Shown here piece after piece: positions 1 to 7,260 of a DNA stretch of 25,763 nucleotides. Source of the stretch: Propionibacteriaceae bacterium UBA6238 (GTDB lineage Bacteria; Actinomycetota; Actinomycetes; Propionibacteriales; Propionibacteriaceae); the NCBI GenBank assembly GCA_002441465.1, contig DJWE01000052.1, positions 1 to 25,763 of the forward strand. The letters run 5' to 3'. Numbering within the stretch: position 1 is the first letter of the stretch; each line of letters opens with the position of its first letter. A program made the position numbers and the translations under genes. A model generated the notes under the pieces. The model was not told the DNA's origin, did no database searches, and saw nothing but the letters and a program-made list of their open reading frames with translations.

Positions 1-451
1 GCTCGCGGTTGCGCTGGTACTCCAGTTCAACGTTCTTCGTGAACGCGTCCGCGGTGCCGAACAGGTCAGCGACCACCGAATGGTCGATCACCATCTCCGC
101 CGGCGAGAGGGGGTTCACCCTGGTGGCGTCACCGCCGAGTTCGGCGATCGCCTCGCGCATCGTGGCGAGATCGACCACGCACGGGACGCCGGTGAAGTCC
201 TGCATGATCACCCGCGCCGGAGTGAACTGGATCTCGCGGTTCGGTTCGGCCTGCGGGTCCCAAGCCCCGAGCGCCGCGATGTCGTCAGCGGTGATATTCG
301 CCCCGTCCTCGGTGCGCAACAGGTTCTCCAGCAGCACTTTCAGGCTGAACGGCAGGCTCGCCGAGCCCTCCACCGCGTCCACTCGGAAGATCTGATAGGT
401 CGTTCCGGCGACGGTGATTTCGTCCGCTGCGGAGTAGCTGTTGATGCCCAT
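1..451 (-). CDS. acnA: Aconitate hydratase A, N-terminal part (runs off the left edge)
   Basis: This is the first 150 residues of a monomeric aconitase, the TCA-cycle enzyme that interconverts citrate and isocitrate through a [4Fe-4S] cluster. The N-terminus begins MGINSYSAADEITVAG. It contains the family signatures SLPFSLKVLLENLLR (about residues 32-46), FTPARVIMQDFTGVPCVVDL (about 77-96) and VIDHSV (about 121-126), which are typical of AcnA/IRP-type aconitases. The cluster cysteines and the swivel domain lie outside the window. The ATG at 451-449 is chosen because a GGGAGGA Shine-Dalgarno lies just upstream and the protein starts where the family starts. The gene is monocistronic at its 5' side, and the region upstream holds a palindromic operator-like sequence at 475-500. 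Confidence 0.95.
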   Translation of the reverse strand, partial: MGINSYSAADEITVAGTTYQIFRVDAVEGSASLPFSLKVLLENLLRTEDGANITADDIAALGAWDPQAEPNREIQFTPARVIMQDFTGVPCVVDLATMREAIAELGGDATRVNPLSPAEMVIDHSVVADLFGTADAFTKNVELEYQRNRE

Positions 452-474
452 CGGTCCTCCCGAGGTTGCCGGAG

Positions 475-500
475 ATATCTTGACGTCGAGATATTATCTC
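475..500. promoter_or_regulatory. Overlapping palindromes upstream of acnA (operator/-10 candidate)
   Basis: Bases 475-494 form a 20-bp inverted repeat (ATATCT-TGACGTCG-AGATAT, one mismatched pair). It overlaps a second palindrome at 488-500 (GAGATA-T-TATCTC). Read on the minus strand, the second palindrome contains TAATAT (496-491), which fits an actinobacterial -10 hexamer 40-45 bp before the acnA ATG. A dyad overlapping the promoter is the usual geometry of a repressor site. The regulator is not identifiable from the window. No good -35 is visible. Confidence 0.45.
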
Positions 501-541
501 ACTCGTCCATGCCGAGGCTAGCCCAGCCCGACCTCTCCTCC

Positions 542-595
542 CCGACTTGTCAGAATCTCATTGGGCTATAGGCGAACGAGATTCTGACAAGTCGG
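542..595. repeat. 54-bp near-perfect palindrome (REP-like or bidirectional hairpin)
   Basis: The arms 542-559 and 578-595 are a perfect 18-bp inverted repeat (arm CCGACTTGTCAGAATCTC). The 18-nt centre is itself mostly symmetric around CTATAG, so the element is two inverted copies of a 27-nt unit differing at only three positions. It lies 24 bp past the stop of the small Cys-rich gene and about 90 bp upstream of acnA. It could therefore terminate minus-strand transcription, but it has no following T-run and is longer and more symmetric than a normal terminator. It could be a dispersed repeat. Confidence 0.6.
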
Positions 596-619
596 CGGGG
601 TGGGGTCGGGTCAGTGGGG

Positions 620-844
620 TCAGCGGGAGACGTGGCGGCGTTCGCCCCACTCGGCGCGCAGGTCCGGATCGGACATGACCAGGTAGACCAGGCCGCAGTC
701 GTGCGGTCCGGTGACGTTCATCTGGCAGAGGTTGCAGACCTCGTGCGGACGCAGCGGGCACTTGGCCTCGGGCCGGGTGCGTTGCGTCCCGCTCTGGGTG
801 CCGATCATCCACTCCTCGCGGTTCGTACCTCGTTGGCTCGTCAC
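620..844 (-). CDS. Small Cys-rich protein, probably DUF6767
   Basis: This 74-residue protein has a GTG start at 844-842, preceded by GGGAGGG on the minus strand. The core contains C29, C37, C40 and C50 (spacing C-x7-C-x2-C-x9-C) in the segment CPLRPHEVCNLCQMNVTGPH, followed by DCGLVYLVMSDPDLRAEWGE. Four cysteines with this spacing suggest a bound Zn2+ or Fe-S cluster. I recall the segment as conserved in actinobacterial hypothetical proteins assigned to DUF6767, but could not check it. It lies 37 bp downstream of the RNA methyltransferase gene on the same strand and is probably co-transcribed with it. Function unknown. Confidence 0.75.
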   Translation of the reverse strand: MTSQRGTNREEWMIGTQSGTQRTRPEAKCPLRPHEVCNLCQMNVTGPHDCGLVYLVMSDPDLRAEWGERRHVSR

Positions 845-881
845 GACCCGACCCTCCCGGCCGCTGCTGCGTCCGGGGCCG

Positions 882-2024
882 TCATCGCCTCGGTTCGAGA
901 ATAGCGACGCACTCGACGTGGTGCGTCATCGGGAACAGGTCGTGAGCGCTGAGCGAAGTCGGTTGGTAGCCCAGGTCGGCGAGCGTACGCAGGTCGCGTC
1001 CGAGTGCGGCCGGGTCGCAGGCCACGTAGGCGATCGCCCGCGGGCCGCGCGCCGCGACCGCGGCAAGGACGCCGGCCCCTGCACCGGTGCGTGGCGGGTC
1101 GAGCACGACCAGGTCTGCCTGCTCGGGTAGCTGCGCGAACCGGCGGGCCACGTCCCCGGCCACGAATCGGGCGGACGGAACGTTTCGCTGCGCCAACACG
1201 ACCGCCCGCTTGTCGCCCTCGACTCCCCAGACCCGCAGGTCGCGCTTCGCCAGCGCACCGGCGAACAGGCCGACCCCGCAATACAGGTCCAGCGCCCGCT
1301 CGCCCGCCTTCGGCTCCAGTCCGGACAGCACCCGCTCGAGCAGGACGCGCGGTGCCGAGGCGTGCGCCTGCCAGAAACCGTCCGCGTCGACCAGGTAGCT
1401 CAGCTCGCCCACTACCTCGGTGAGTGTCTCGGGCTCGTCGGACCTCATGAATCCGGTTCCGCTCGTTGCGACGACTCCCAGCAACTCGCCACCGGCGCGG
1501 CCCGGCAGCCGCGGTGGCGAGGCGATCGCCGGGTCGGCGATCCGGCAGCCTCCCTCCGGCAGCGCCACCACCTCGCCGGACCGGTGTGCCCGCAGGCCCG
1601 GACGGCCCTCCTGATCCACGTGGTATCGCATTCGTCGCCGCCAGCCGAGCGGGCTCGGCTCGACCTCCTCGACCTCTCCGGTGAAGTCGTAGCCGGCCAG
1701 GTGGCCGAGCAGTTCGGCCACGACCCGGCGCTTCAACTCCCGGGCGTAGCCGGGCTCGACATGCTGGAAATCGCAGCCGCCGCATCTGGTGGCGATCGGA
1801 CACGGCGGGACGACCCGGTGTGGGCTGGCTTGATGAACGGCGATCGCGTCCGCGCGTGCGAACCGGCGGGTCACCTGGGTGAGGCGGACGTCCACCACCT
1901 CGTCCGGCAGCGCGTGCCGGACGAAGACCACCCGGCCCTCGTGCCGAGCGACGAAATGCCCTCCGTGGGCGACCGGCCCGATCTCGAGGTGGGTAAGCAC
2001 CTGGCCGGGCTGAAGCTCGCTCAC
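882..2024 (-). CDS. TrmA/RlmD-family 23S rRNA or tRNA (uracil-C5) methyltransferase
   Basis: This 380-residue SAM-dependent enzyme methylates C5 of a uridine in RNA. An N-terminal TRAM-like beta-barrel (about 1-62) is followed by Fe-S-type cysteines C75, C81 and C84 (C-x5-C-G-G-C) and a later Cys in EGGCRIADP. The Rossmann methyltransferase domain has DLYCGVGLF (SAM motif), DPPRTGAG and YVACDPAAL with nucleophile C336. FPMTHHVE at the C-terminus supplies the general base E371. The GTG at 2024-2022 overlaps the TGA of the upstream transporter as GTGA, implying translational coupling. The target uridine (T54, U747 or U1939 equivalents) cannot be decided from sequence. M. tuberculosis has the equivalent gene Rv2689c at the same place. 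Confidence 0.92.
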   Translation of the reverse strand: MSELQPGQVLTHLEIGPVAHGGHFVARHEGRVVFVRHALPDEVVDVRLTQVTRRFARADAIAVHQASPHRVVPPCPIATRCGGCDFQHVEPGYARELKRRVVAELLGHLAGYDFTGEVEEVEPSPLGWRRRMRYHVDQEGRPGLRAHRSGEVVALPEGGCRIADPAIASPPRLPGRAGGELLGVVATSGTGFMRSDEPETLTEVVGELSYLVDADGFWQAHASAPRVLLERVLSGLEPKAGERALDLYCGVGLFAGALAKRDLRVWGVEGDKRAVVLAQRNVPSARFVAGDVARRFAQLPEQADLVVLDPPRTGAGAGVLAAVAARGPRAIAYVACDPAALGRDLRTLADLGYQPTSLSAHDLFPMTHHVECVAILEPRR

Positions 2025-4141
2025 TCCCGCCGCACCGGTTCGCGACCCGAATCGCCCATCCGCACCTGCCCGGATCCGGGACGGCGCCACGCGGCCGCGG
2101 TGTTGCGGCGCGCCCGGTCGAGGGCGTACTTCGAGGACGCCAGCTGATACGGCACCGAGGTGACCATCACGCCCTGCATGAAGTTCAGCCGGGCCTTCAG
2201 GATCAAGCCGGTCTGATTGTGCAGGATCTGCTCCCACCAGTGTCCGACGATGTACTCCGGGATGTAGACACAGACCACGTCCCTGGGGCTGTCGGAACGG
2301 ATGCCCTTCACATAGTTGAGGAACGGACCGGTGACCTCCCGGTACGGGGACGCGATCACCTTCAGCGGGATCTCCAGCTGCTGGGCGTCCCACTCGGCGA
2401 CGATCGCCCGGGTCTCGGCCTCGTCCACCGAAACCAGCACGGCCTCGATGCTGCTGGCGCGGGTGGCGCGCGCGAAGTTCACCGCGCGCATGGTGGGCTT
2501 GTTGACCTCCTGCACCATGATCACCGCACGCACCCGGCTCGGCAGCATTCGCGCGTCCGTCGGCCCGACGGCGACCTCCTGAGCGACCTTCCGGTAGTGC
2601 CGGTTGATGCCGCGCATGAGCATGAAGACCGCGGCCATCGCCAGCACCGCCAAGTACGCCCCGTAGATGAACTTGGACGCCAGCACGATCACCAGCACGA
2701 CTCCGGTGCCGGTAAGGCCGATGGTGTTGATCACTCGGGAGCGCTGCATGTGAGCGCGCCGCTTGGGGTCCTTCTCCGTCTTCAGATGCCGGGTCCAGTG
2801 CCTGGTCATACCGAACTGGCTCACCGTGAACGACACGAACACGCCCACCACGTACAGCTGGATCAGGGCGGTCACGCTCGCGTTGTACAGCAGGACAAGC
2901 GCGATCGCCGCTGTGGCCAACATCAGGATGCCGTTGGAGTAGGCCAGACGGTCGCCCCGGGTGTGCAGCGCCTTCGGCAGGAAGCCGTCCCTGGCCAGGA
3001 TCGAGCCGAGCACCGGGAATCCGTTGAAGGCCGTGTTGGCGGCGAGGAACAAGATCACCATGGTCATGGTGATCACGAAGTAGAAGCCGAACGGGAAGGT
3101 GTCGAAGATCGTCCGCGCGAGCTGGCCCATCGCGGTCTCGTGAGCCACCTCCACCGGGACGCCGGCTTGCTCGAAATGAGACCCGCCATCGGGATCGATC
3201 AGCTTCAGCCCGGTCAGGTTGGCCAGCAGGATGATGCCGCCGAACATCGAGATCGCCACGGCGCCGAGCATCGCCAGGGTGGTCGCCGCATTGTGGCTCT
3301 TCGGCTCCCGGAACGCCGGGACGCCGTTCGAGATCGCCTCGACCCCGGTCAGGGCCGCGCATCCGGATGAAAAGGCGCGTGCCATCAAGACCGCTGCGGC
3401 AAGCCCGACCAGAGGCTCGTAGCTGGGTGAGCCGACCACCGTGTACCCCGCGGTCGGAGCCTGCAGGTGATCGCCCAGACCGAGAATCCGGAACAACCCC
3501 CACACGGTCATGCCCAGGACGCCGATCATGAACCCGTAGGTCGGAATGGCGAAGAACGAACCCGACTCACGCACGCCGCGCAGGTTCAGGCTCATCAACA
3601 CGACCACGATCGCGGCTGCGACCCAACCCTCGTTGCCCTGCAGGAACGGGAACATCGCCTTCGCGTTCTGGACGCCCGAGGACACCGAGACCGCAACGGT
3701 GAGGACGTAGTCGACCAGGAGCGCGCTGGCCACGACCAGGCCCGCCGTGGGACCCAGGTTCACCGTCGCCACCTCGTAGTCGCCACCGCCGGAGGGGTAG
3801 GCGTGCACGGTCTGGCGGTAGGACATCACCACGATCAACATCACGACCGCCACCGCGAGTGCGATCTGCCAGGAAAAGACGAATCCGGCCATGCCCGCCA
3901 AAGAGAGGGTGAGCAGGATTTCGTCGGGAGCGTAGGCGACTGAACTGAGCGCGTCGGAGGCGAATACCGGCAGTGCGATCCGCTTCGGTAGCAGGGTTTC
4001 CCCGAGCTGCGCGCTGGCGAGCTTACGGCCCACCAGCATGCGCTTGACGAAGTCGCGAGCGTTCACGAGACGGAACCCTATGCCTTTTGCGTCCCGTGCA
4101 GGAGCATTCGCCGGTGTAGCGTCAGTTTCATCGCGGAGCAT
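2021..4141 (-). CDS. KUP/KimA-like APC-superfamily potassium transporter
   Basis: This is a polytopic permease of up to 706 residues with a hydrophilic C-terminal region of roughly 200 residues. The motifs ASDALSSVAYAPDE (61-74), AYPSGGGDYEV (114-124), DYVLTVAVSVSSG (144-156), AFSSGCAALTGVEAISN (256-272) and LAANTAFNGFPVLG closely match Bacillus KimA as I remember it. The K+/H+ coordinating residues of KimA (D36, Y43, T121, S125, T230, E233) correspond here to D63, Y70, T148, S152, T265 and E268, with identical spacing. It is usually annotated only as an APC family permease or amino-acid permease. It is divergent from two TrkA genes, which supports a K+ role. The start is uncertain: the ATG at 4141 gives a 25-residue unconserved extension, whereas the GTG at 4066-4064 (681 aa) begins where relatives begin. 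It overlaps the methyltransferase gene by 4 nt. Confidence 0.88.
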   Translation of the reverse strand: MLRDETDATPANAPARDAKGIGFRLVNARDFVKRMLVGRKLASAQLGETLLPKRIALPVFASDALSSVAYAPDEILLTLSLAGMAGFVFSWQIALAVAVVMLIVVMSYRQTVHAYPSGGGDYEVATVNLGPTAGLVVASALLVDYVLTVAVSVSSGVQNAKAMFPFLQGNEGWVAAAIVVVLMSLNLRGVRESGSFFAIPTYGFMIGVLGMTVWGLFRILGLGDHLQAPTAGYTVVGSPSYEPLVGLAAAVLMARAFSSGCAALTGVEAISNGVPAFREPKSHNAATTLAMLGAVAISMFGGIILLANLTGLKLIDPDGGSHFEQAGVPVEVAHETAMGQLARTIFDTFPFGFYFVITMTMVILFLAANTAFNGFPVLGSILARDGFLPKALHTRGDRLAYSNGILMLATAAIALVLLYNASVTALIQLYVVGVFVSFTVSQFGMTRHWTRHLKTEKDPKRRAHMQRSRVINTIGLTGTGVVLVIVLASKFIYGAYLAVLAMAAVFMLMRGINRHYRKVAQEVAVGPTDARMLPSRVRAVIMVQEVNKPTMRAVNFARATRASSIEAVLVSVDEAETRAIVAEWDAQQLEIPLKVIASPYREVTGPFLNYVKGIRSDSPRDVVCVYIPEYIVGHWWEQILHNQTGLILKARLNFMQGVMVTSVPYQLASSKYALDRARRNTAAAWRRPGSGQVRMGDSGREPVRRE

Positions 4142-4194
4142 GGCCCCGATAGGGTCTTCCGCGGCAGTACCGACGCAGAGTGGAGGCAGGGCCG

Positions 4195-4857
4195 GTGCAC
4201 ATCGTCATCATGGGTTGCGGACGCGTGGGCGCGTCCCTGGCCCGGGCACTCGAACGACGCGGCCATTCGGTCGCGGTCATCGACATCGTGCAGGACGCCT
4301 TCCGTCGCCTCGGCCCCGAGTTTCAGGGCAAGACCGTCAAGGGCGTCGGTTTCGACCGACAGGTGCTGCAGCGGGCCGGCATCGAGCGGGCGGACGGCTT
4401 CGCCGCCGTCTCCAGTGGCGACAACTCCAATATCTTGGCCGCGCGCGTGGTGCGGGAGACGTTCGAGGTGCACAACGTGGTCGCGCGTATCTATGACCAG
4501 AATCGCGCGGAGGTGTACGAGCGACTGGGCATTCCCAGCGTGGCCACCGTCCGATGGGCCGCCGACCAGGTGCTGCGCCGCTTGCTGCCTTCGGGTTCGG
4601 AGCCCCAGTGGCGCGACCCCTCCGGCAGCGTCCGCCTGATCGAGGTGCATGTGAACACCGGCTGGGTCGGCACGAAGGTGAGTGCGATGGAGGCTGCGTC
4701 CCGGTCTCGGATCCCCTTCCTGATGCGATTCGGCGCCGGCATCGTGCCAGGTGAGGCAACCGTGTTCCAGGACGGCGATCTGATCTACGCAGCCGTCACC
4801 AACGAGCAGGTTCCCGATGTCGAGGACATCTTGAGCCGACCGCCGGTCGAGCACTGA
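4195..4857 (+). CDS. trkA: TrkA-type potassium uptake regulatory protein (first RCK gene, CeoB-like)
   Basis: This 220-residue cytoplasmic NAD(H)-binding RCK subunit gates a K+ transporter. The Rossmann fold starts at residue 2 with MGCGRVG (6-12), and D30 ends the second strand (VAVIDI). An RCK_C/TrkA-C domain occupies about 140-220. The GTG at 4195 is preferred because GGAGG (4182-4186) sits 8 nt upstream and the fold begins directly after it; an in-frame GTG at 4180 would precede that site. A second RCK gene follows after 16 bp. Single-RCK pairs like this are CeoB/CeoC in M. tuberculosis. No TrkH/KtrB pore gene is in the window; the nearest K+ transporter is the divergent KimA-like permease. 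Confidence 0.9.
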   Translation: MHIVIMGCGRVGASLARALERRGHSVAVIDIVQDAFRRLGPEFQGKTVKGVGFDRQVLQRAGIERADGFAAVSSGDNSNILAARVVRETFEVHNVVARIYDQNRAEVYERLGIPSVATVRWAADQVLRRLLPSGSEPQWRDPSGSVRLIEVHVNTGWVGTKVSAMEAASRSRIPFLMRFGAGIVPGEATVFQDGDLIYAAVTNEQVPDVEDILSRPPVEH

Positions 4858-4873
4858 AGGGCAGGGATCAACT

Positions 4874-5557
4874 GTGCGTGTCGTCATCGCCGGAGCCGGC
4901 AACGTGGGCCGCTCGATCGCCCGGGAGCTGATCGCCAACGGCCACGAGATTCTGCTGATCGATCGCGACCCCAACGCGATCAAGCCCGAAAGCGTGCCGG
5001 AGGCCGAGTGGCTGCTGGCGGACGCGTGTGAGCTGGCCAGCCTCGAGGAGGCCAGCCTCGACACCTGCGACGTCGCCATCGCGGCGACCGGCGACGACAA
5101 GGCGAACCTGGTCCATTCGTTGCTGGCCAAGACCGAGTTCGGCGTGCCGCGCACCGTCGGCCGGGTGAACCATCCCAGCAACGAGTGGATGTTCGACGAT
5201 CTCTGGGGCGTGGACGTGGCCGTGTCCACCCCACGCCTGATGTGTGCGCTGGTCGAGGAAGCCGTCACCGTGGGCGACCTGGTGCGACTGTTCAGCTTCC
5301 GCGGTGGGCACGCCAACCTGGTCGAGATGACCTTGCCCGAGGCCTCGCCGCGGGTAGGCACCCGAATCGCGGACCTGAACCTGCCCGGCGACGCTGTGCT
5401 GGTCACGATCATCAGGGACGGCGCAGCCCGTGCGCCTGAGCGGGACGCGGCGCTCGAGGCCAACGACGAACTGCTGTTCGTCTCCGATCCGGTCTACGAG
5501 CCCGATCTGGCTCAGTACCTCGTGCCGCGCAACCTGCGCGCGGTCGACGTCGGGTAG
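4874..5557 (+). CDS. trkA: TrkA-type potassium uptake regulatory protein (second RCK gene, CeoC-like)
   Basis: This 227-residue RCK protein has an N-terminal Rossmann fold with AGAGNVG (6-12) and an acidic D30 in LLIDRD, then a TrkA-C domain from about residue 135. The GTG start at 4874 is preceded by AGGG in the 16-bp gap after the first trkA, so the two are one operon. The protein is close in length to its partner but diverged from it, consistent with a heteromeric RCK ring of two half-subunits. It ends 46 bp before a convergent gene. Confidence 0.9.
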   Translation: MRVVIAGAGNVGRSIARELIANGHEILLIDRDPNAIKPESVPEAEWLLADACELASLEEASLDTCDVAIAATGDDKANLVHSLLAKTEFGVPRTVGRVNHPSNEWMFDDLWGVDVAVSTPRLMCALVEEAVTVGDLVRLFSFRGGHANLVEMTLPEASPRVGTRIADLNLPGDAVLVTIIRDGAARAPERDAALEANDELLFVSDPVYEPDLAQYLVPRNLRAVDVG

Positions 5558-5583
5558 CCCTCGGGGCGCGCCGACCGACGTCG
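5545..5583. terminator. Possible hairpin between convergent trkA and OB-fold genes
   Basis: CGACGTCGG (5545-5553) and CCGACGTCG (5575-5583) form a perfect 9-bp inverted repeat with a 21-nt GC-rich loop. It overlaps the last codons of the second trkA. No T-run follows. Its position at a convergent junction suggests a bidirectional terminator, but the stem may be chance in GC-rich DNA. Confidence 0.25.
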
Positions 5584-5603
5584 CACCCGGTGTGCCCGCC
5601 GGT

Positions 5604-5972
5604 TCAGTCGGCGATCAACTCGTAGTAGGGGTTGTAGAGACGCCGCTGCCCGTCCACGTAGGACACGCGTCCGCTGACCATCAACTCCCGGCCCGCACTG
5701 ATCCCCGGGATCGCGCGTCGACCCATCCAGATCAGCGTCACCGTGCCCGAGCCGTCGTTGAACTCGGCCTCCAGCCATGGGGTGCCACTGCGCGGTTTCA
5801 TGGTGAGCACCGCGATCGTGCCGCGCAGGCTCGCCCATTGGCGGTCGTTCACTTCGCTGATCCGCACCGCTCCAGCCGATTCGGCGATCCGCTGCCGCTC
5901 CTCGGATTCCAGCTCGGCGTTGGACGCGCCCAGGCGCCTCAGCGCCCGCAGGAACGGATTCGTGGTCGCCAT
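5604..5972 (-). CDS. OB-fold nucleic-acid-binding domain protein (Rv2694c-like)
   Basis: This 122-residue protein has a short helical N-terminus (ERQRIAESAGAVRISEV) followed by one OB-fold-like stretch: LRGTIAVLTMKPRSGTPWLEAEFNDGSGTVTLIWMGRR, read here only by its strands, then AGRELMVSGRVSYVDGQRRLYNP. The pattern resembles the tRNA-anticodon/RecG-type OB module. Its ATG (5972-5970) shares one base with the stop of DUF3710 (TGATG), so it is the last gene of the DUF3093-dut-DUF3710 operon. The ligand and role are unknown. Confidence 0.85.
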   Translation of the reverse strand: MATTNPFLRALRRLGASNAELESEERQRIAESAGAVRISEVNDRQWASLRGTIAVLTMKPRSGTPWLEAEFNDGSGTVTLIWMGRRAIPGISAGRELMVSGRVSYVDGQRRLYNPYYELIAD

Positions 5973-6754
5973 CAGCCCTCCCCGGCCCCCTCGGGCAACG
6001 TCATCGGGATCAACTCGCCCGGCACCATCGGTTTGGCGCCTCGGCGCACCACCAGATTACGGAAGAACTCCGCGAACGGCGCCACCAGCGGCGCGTCCGC
6101 CTCTCCGATTGCCGCCTCGCCCAGCAGCGTGCCGCGAAGCAGCCACCGGGGGCCCTCGGCGAACCAGATCCGGGACACGTGGAACAGTTGTTCGCCCCCG
6201 GGCCCCTCCTGCGGCAGCACCCGCCGCACCTCCGCGCCGAACGGTCCGTCGGCAAGGGTCGCCGAGCCGCCGCCTTGTTCAGCCTCGTCGACGGCATCCT
6301 CGCGCAGCTCGTCGGCCAATCCCCCGCTGGCCGGCGCGGCGAACAACGCCACCTCCAGGCCAGAGTCCTTCCAGACCGCCGTCACCGCCTGAACCGCCCG
6401 GCTGGCCTCGTTGACCTGGAGCTGCAACCCCAGTCCGTCCCAGGGCGTGATCACCAACGAACCCAGATCGATCCGGGCCACGTGATCGCCGCTCAGGTCG
6501 ACTTCCTCTGAGTCGAACGGACCGTCGGCTCGCCAATCGACCTCCTCCGCGTCCAGATCGGCATCCTGGTCGTCCGCTTCGTCCTCGGCCGCCTCGATCT
6601 CGGCATCGGTTTCGGAGAGGGCTGGCGTTTCCTCGGCCGTCTCGTCGATGTCGAATTCCTGCTCGCCGGCATCGTCGCCGACGATCTCCAGGGCCTCCTC
6701 GTCGGTGTCCACCGGGTCGGAACCCTCCGACCTGCGCTTGCGCCCAAAGATCAC
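5972..6754 (-). CDS. DUF3710 family protein
   Basis: This 260-residue protein begins with a basic tip (FGRKRRSEG), then a very acidic low-complexity tract to about residue 85, then a globular domain. That domain contains LVITPWDGLGLQLQV, AVTAVWKDSGLEVALFAAPA and RWLLRGTLLGEAA, features of the actinobacterial DUF3710 family (Rv2696c). The GTG start at 6754-6752 overlaps the dut stop as GTGA, which decides the start over a longer in-frame ATG inside dut. The acidic tract suggests a protein or nucleic-acid contact surface, but no function is established. The stop shares a base with the downstream OB-fold gene. Confidence 0.88.
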   Translation of the reverse strand: MIFGRKRRSEGSDPVDTDEEALEIVGDDAGEQEFDIDETAEETPALSETDAEIEAAEDEADDQDADLDAEEVDWRADGPFDSEEVDLSGDHVARIDLGSLVITPWDGLGLQLQVNEASRAVQAVTAVWKDSGLEVALFAAPASGGLADELREDAVDEAEQGGGSATLADGPFGAEVRRVLPQEGPGGEQLFHVSRIWFAEGPRWLLRGTLLGEAAIGEADAPLVAPFAEFFRNLVVRRGAKPMVPGELIPMTLPEGAGEG

Positions 6755-7260
6755 TTGTCCACCTCTGTCGTCGTGCCGGCGACCCGCGTGGCCGCCCATT
6801 CCGTGACCCCTCCGGTCGAGCCGTGGCCGCGGTCACCGCGCTGGCTCTCGGGGAGTTGGTCGAGAAGTTCGAATTCGGCTTCGGCCACCCGCTGTAGCAC
6901 GAGCTGTGCGACCAGATCCCCTCGGGTCAATCGCAACGCCTGGCTGCGGTCGGTGTTCAGCAGGCAGATCCGGATCTCGCCCCGGTACCCGGAATCCACG
7001 GTGCCCGGAGCGTTCACGATGGTCAGGCCCGAGCGCGCCGCCAGCCCCGAGCGGGGGTGGACGAAGCCGGCCCAACCCGCGGGTAGGGCGATCGCGATTC
7101 CGGTGCCGACCAGTCGCCGCTCTCCCGGCGCGAGCTCACAGTCCTCGGCGATAGCCAGGTCGGCGCCGGCGTCCCCGGGATGCGCGTACCGAGGTACGGG
7201 CATCCCCGGGTCGAGCCTGGTCAGGCCGACCCGCACCCGTTCCGGGTTGGCCGAAGTCAT
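6751..7260 (-). CDS. dut: Deoxyuridine 5'-triphosphate nucleotidohydrolase (dUTPase)
   Basis: This 169-residue trimeric dUTPase hydrolyses dUTP to dUMP and pyrophosphate, supplying thymidylate synthesis and keeping uracil out of DNA. All five motifs are present: AGADL (31-35), PRSGLAARSG (69-78), VNAPGTVDSGYRGE (82-95), RGDLVAQLV (113-121) and RGDRGHGSTGG (141-151). In motif 5 a His replaces the usual Phe that stacks on uracil, as in M. tuberculosis dUTPase. The ATG at 7260-7258 overlaps the stop of DUF3093 by one base (TAATG). The 3' end overlaps DUF3710 by four bases. Confidence 0.97.
   Translation of the reverse strand: MTSANPERVRVGLTRLDPGMPVPRYAHPGDAGADLAIAEDCELAPGERRLVGTGIAIALPAGWAGFVHPRSGLAARSGLTIVNAPGTVDSGYRGEIRICLLNTDRSQALRLTRGDLVAQLVLQRVAEAEFELLDQLPESQRGDRGHGSTGGVTEWAATRVAGTTTEVDK

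Noticed and set aside
882..3503. A minus-strand open frame of more than 870 codons spanning the methyltransferase gene and most of the transporter gene
   Set aside because: Only its last 380 codons encode a recognisable protein. The upstream part is an out-of-frame shadow of the transporter gene with Arg/Gly-rich low-complexity translation, so it is not a fusion.
4142..4194. Possible c-di-AMP (ydaO-type) or other riboswitch before the K+ transporter or trkA genes
   Set aside because: The divergent interval is 53 bp (128 bp if the later transporter start is used), too short for a ydaO-type aptamer, and no structured leader is visible.
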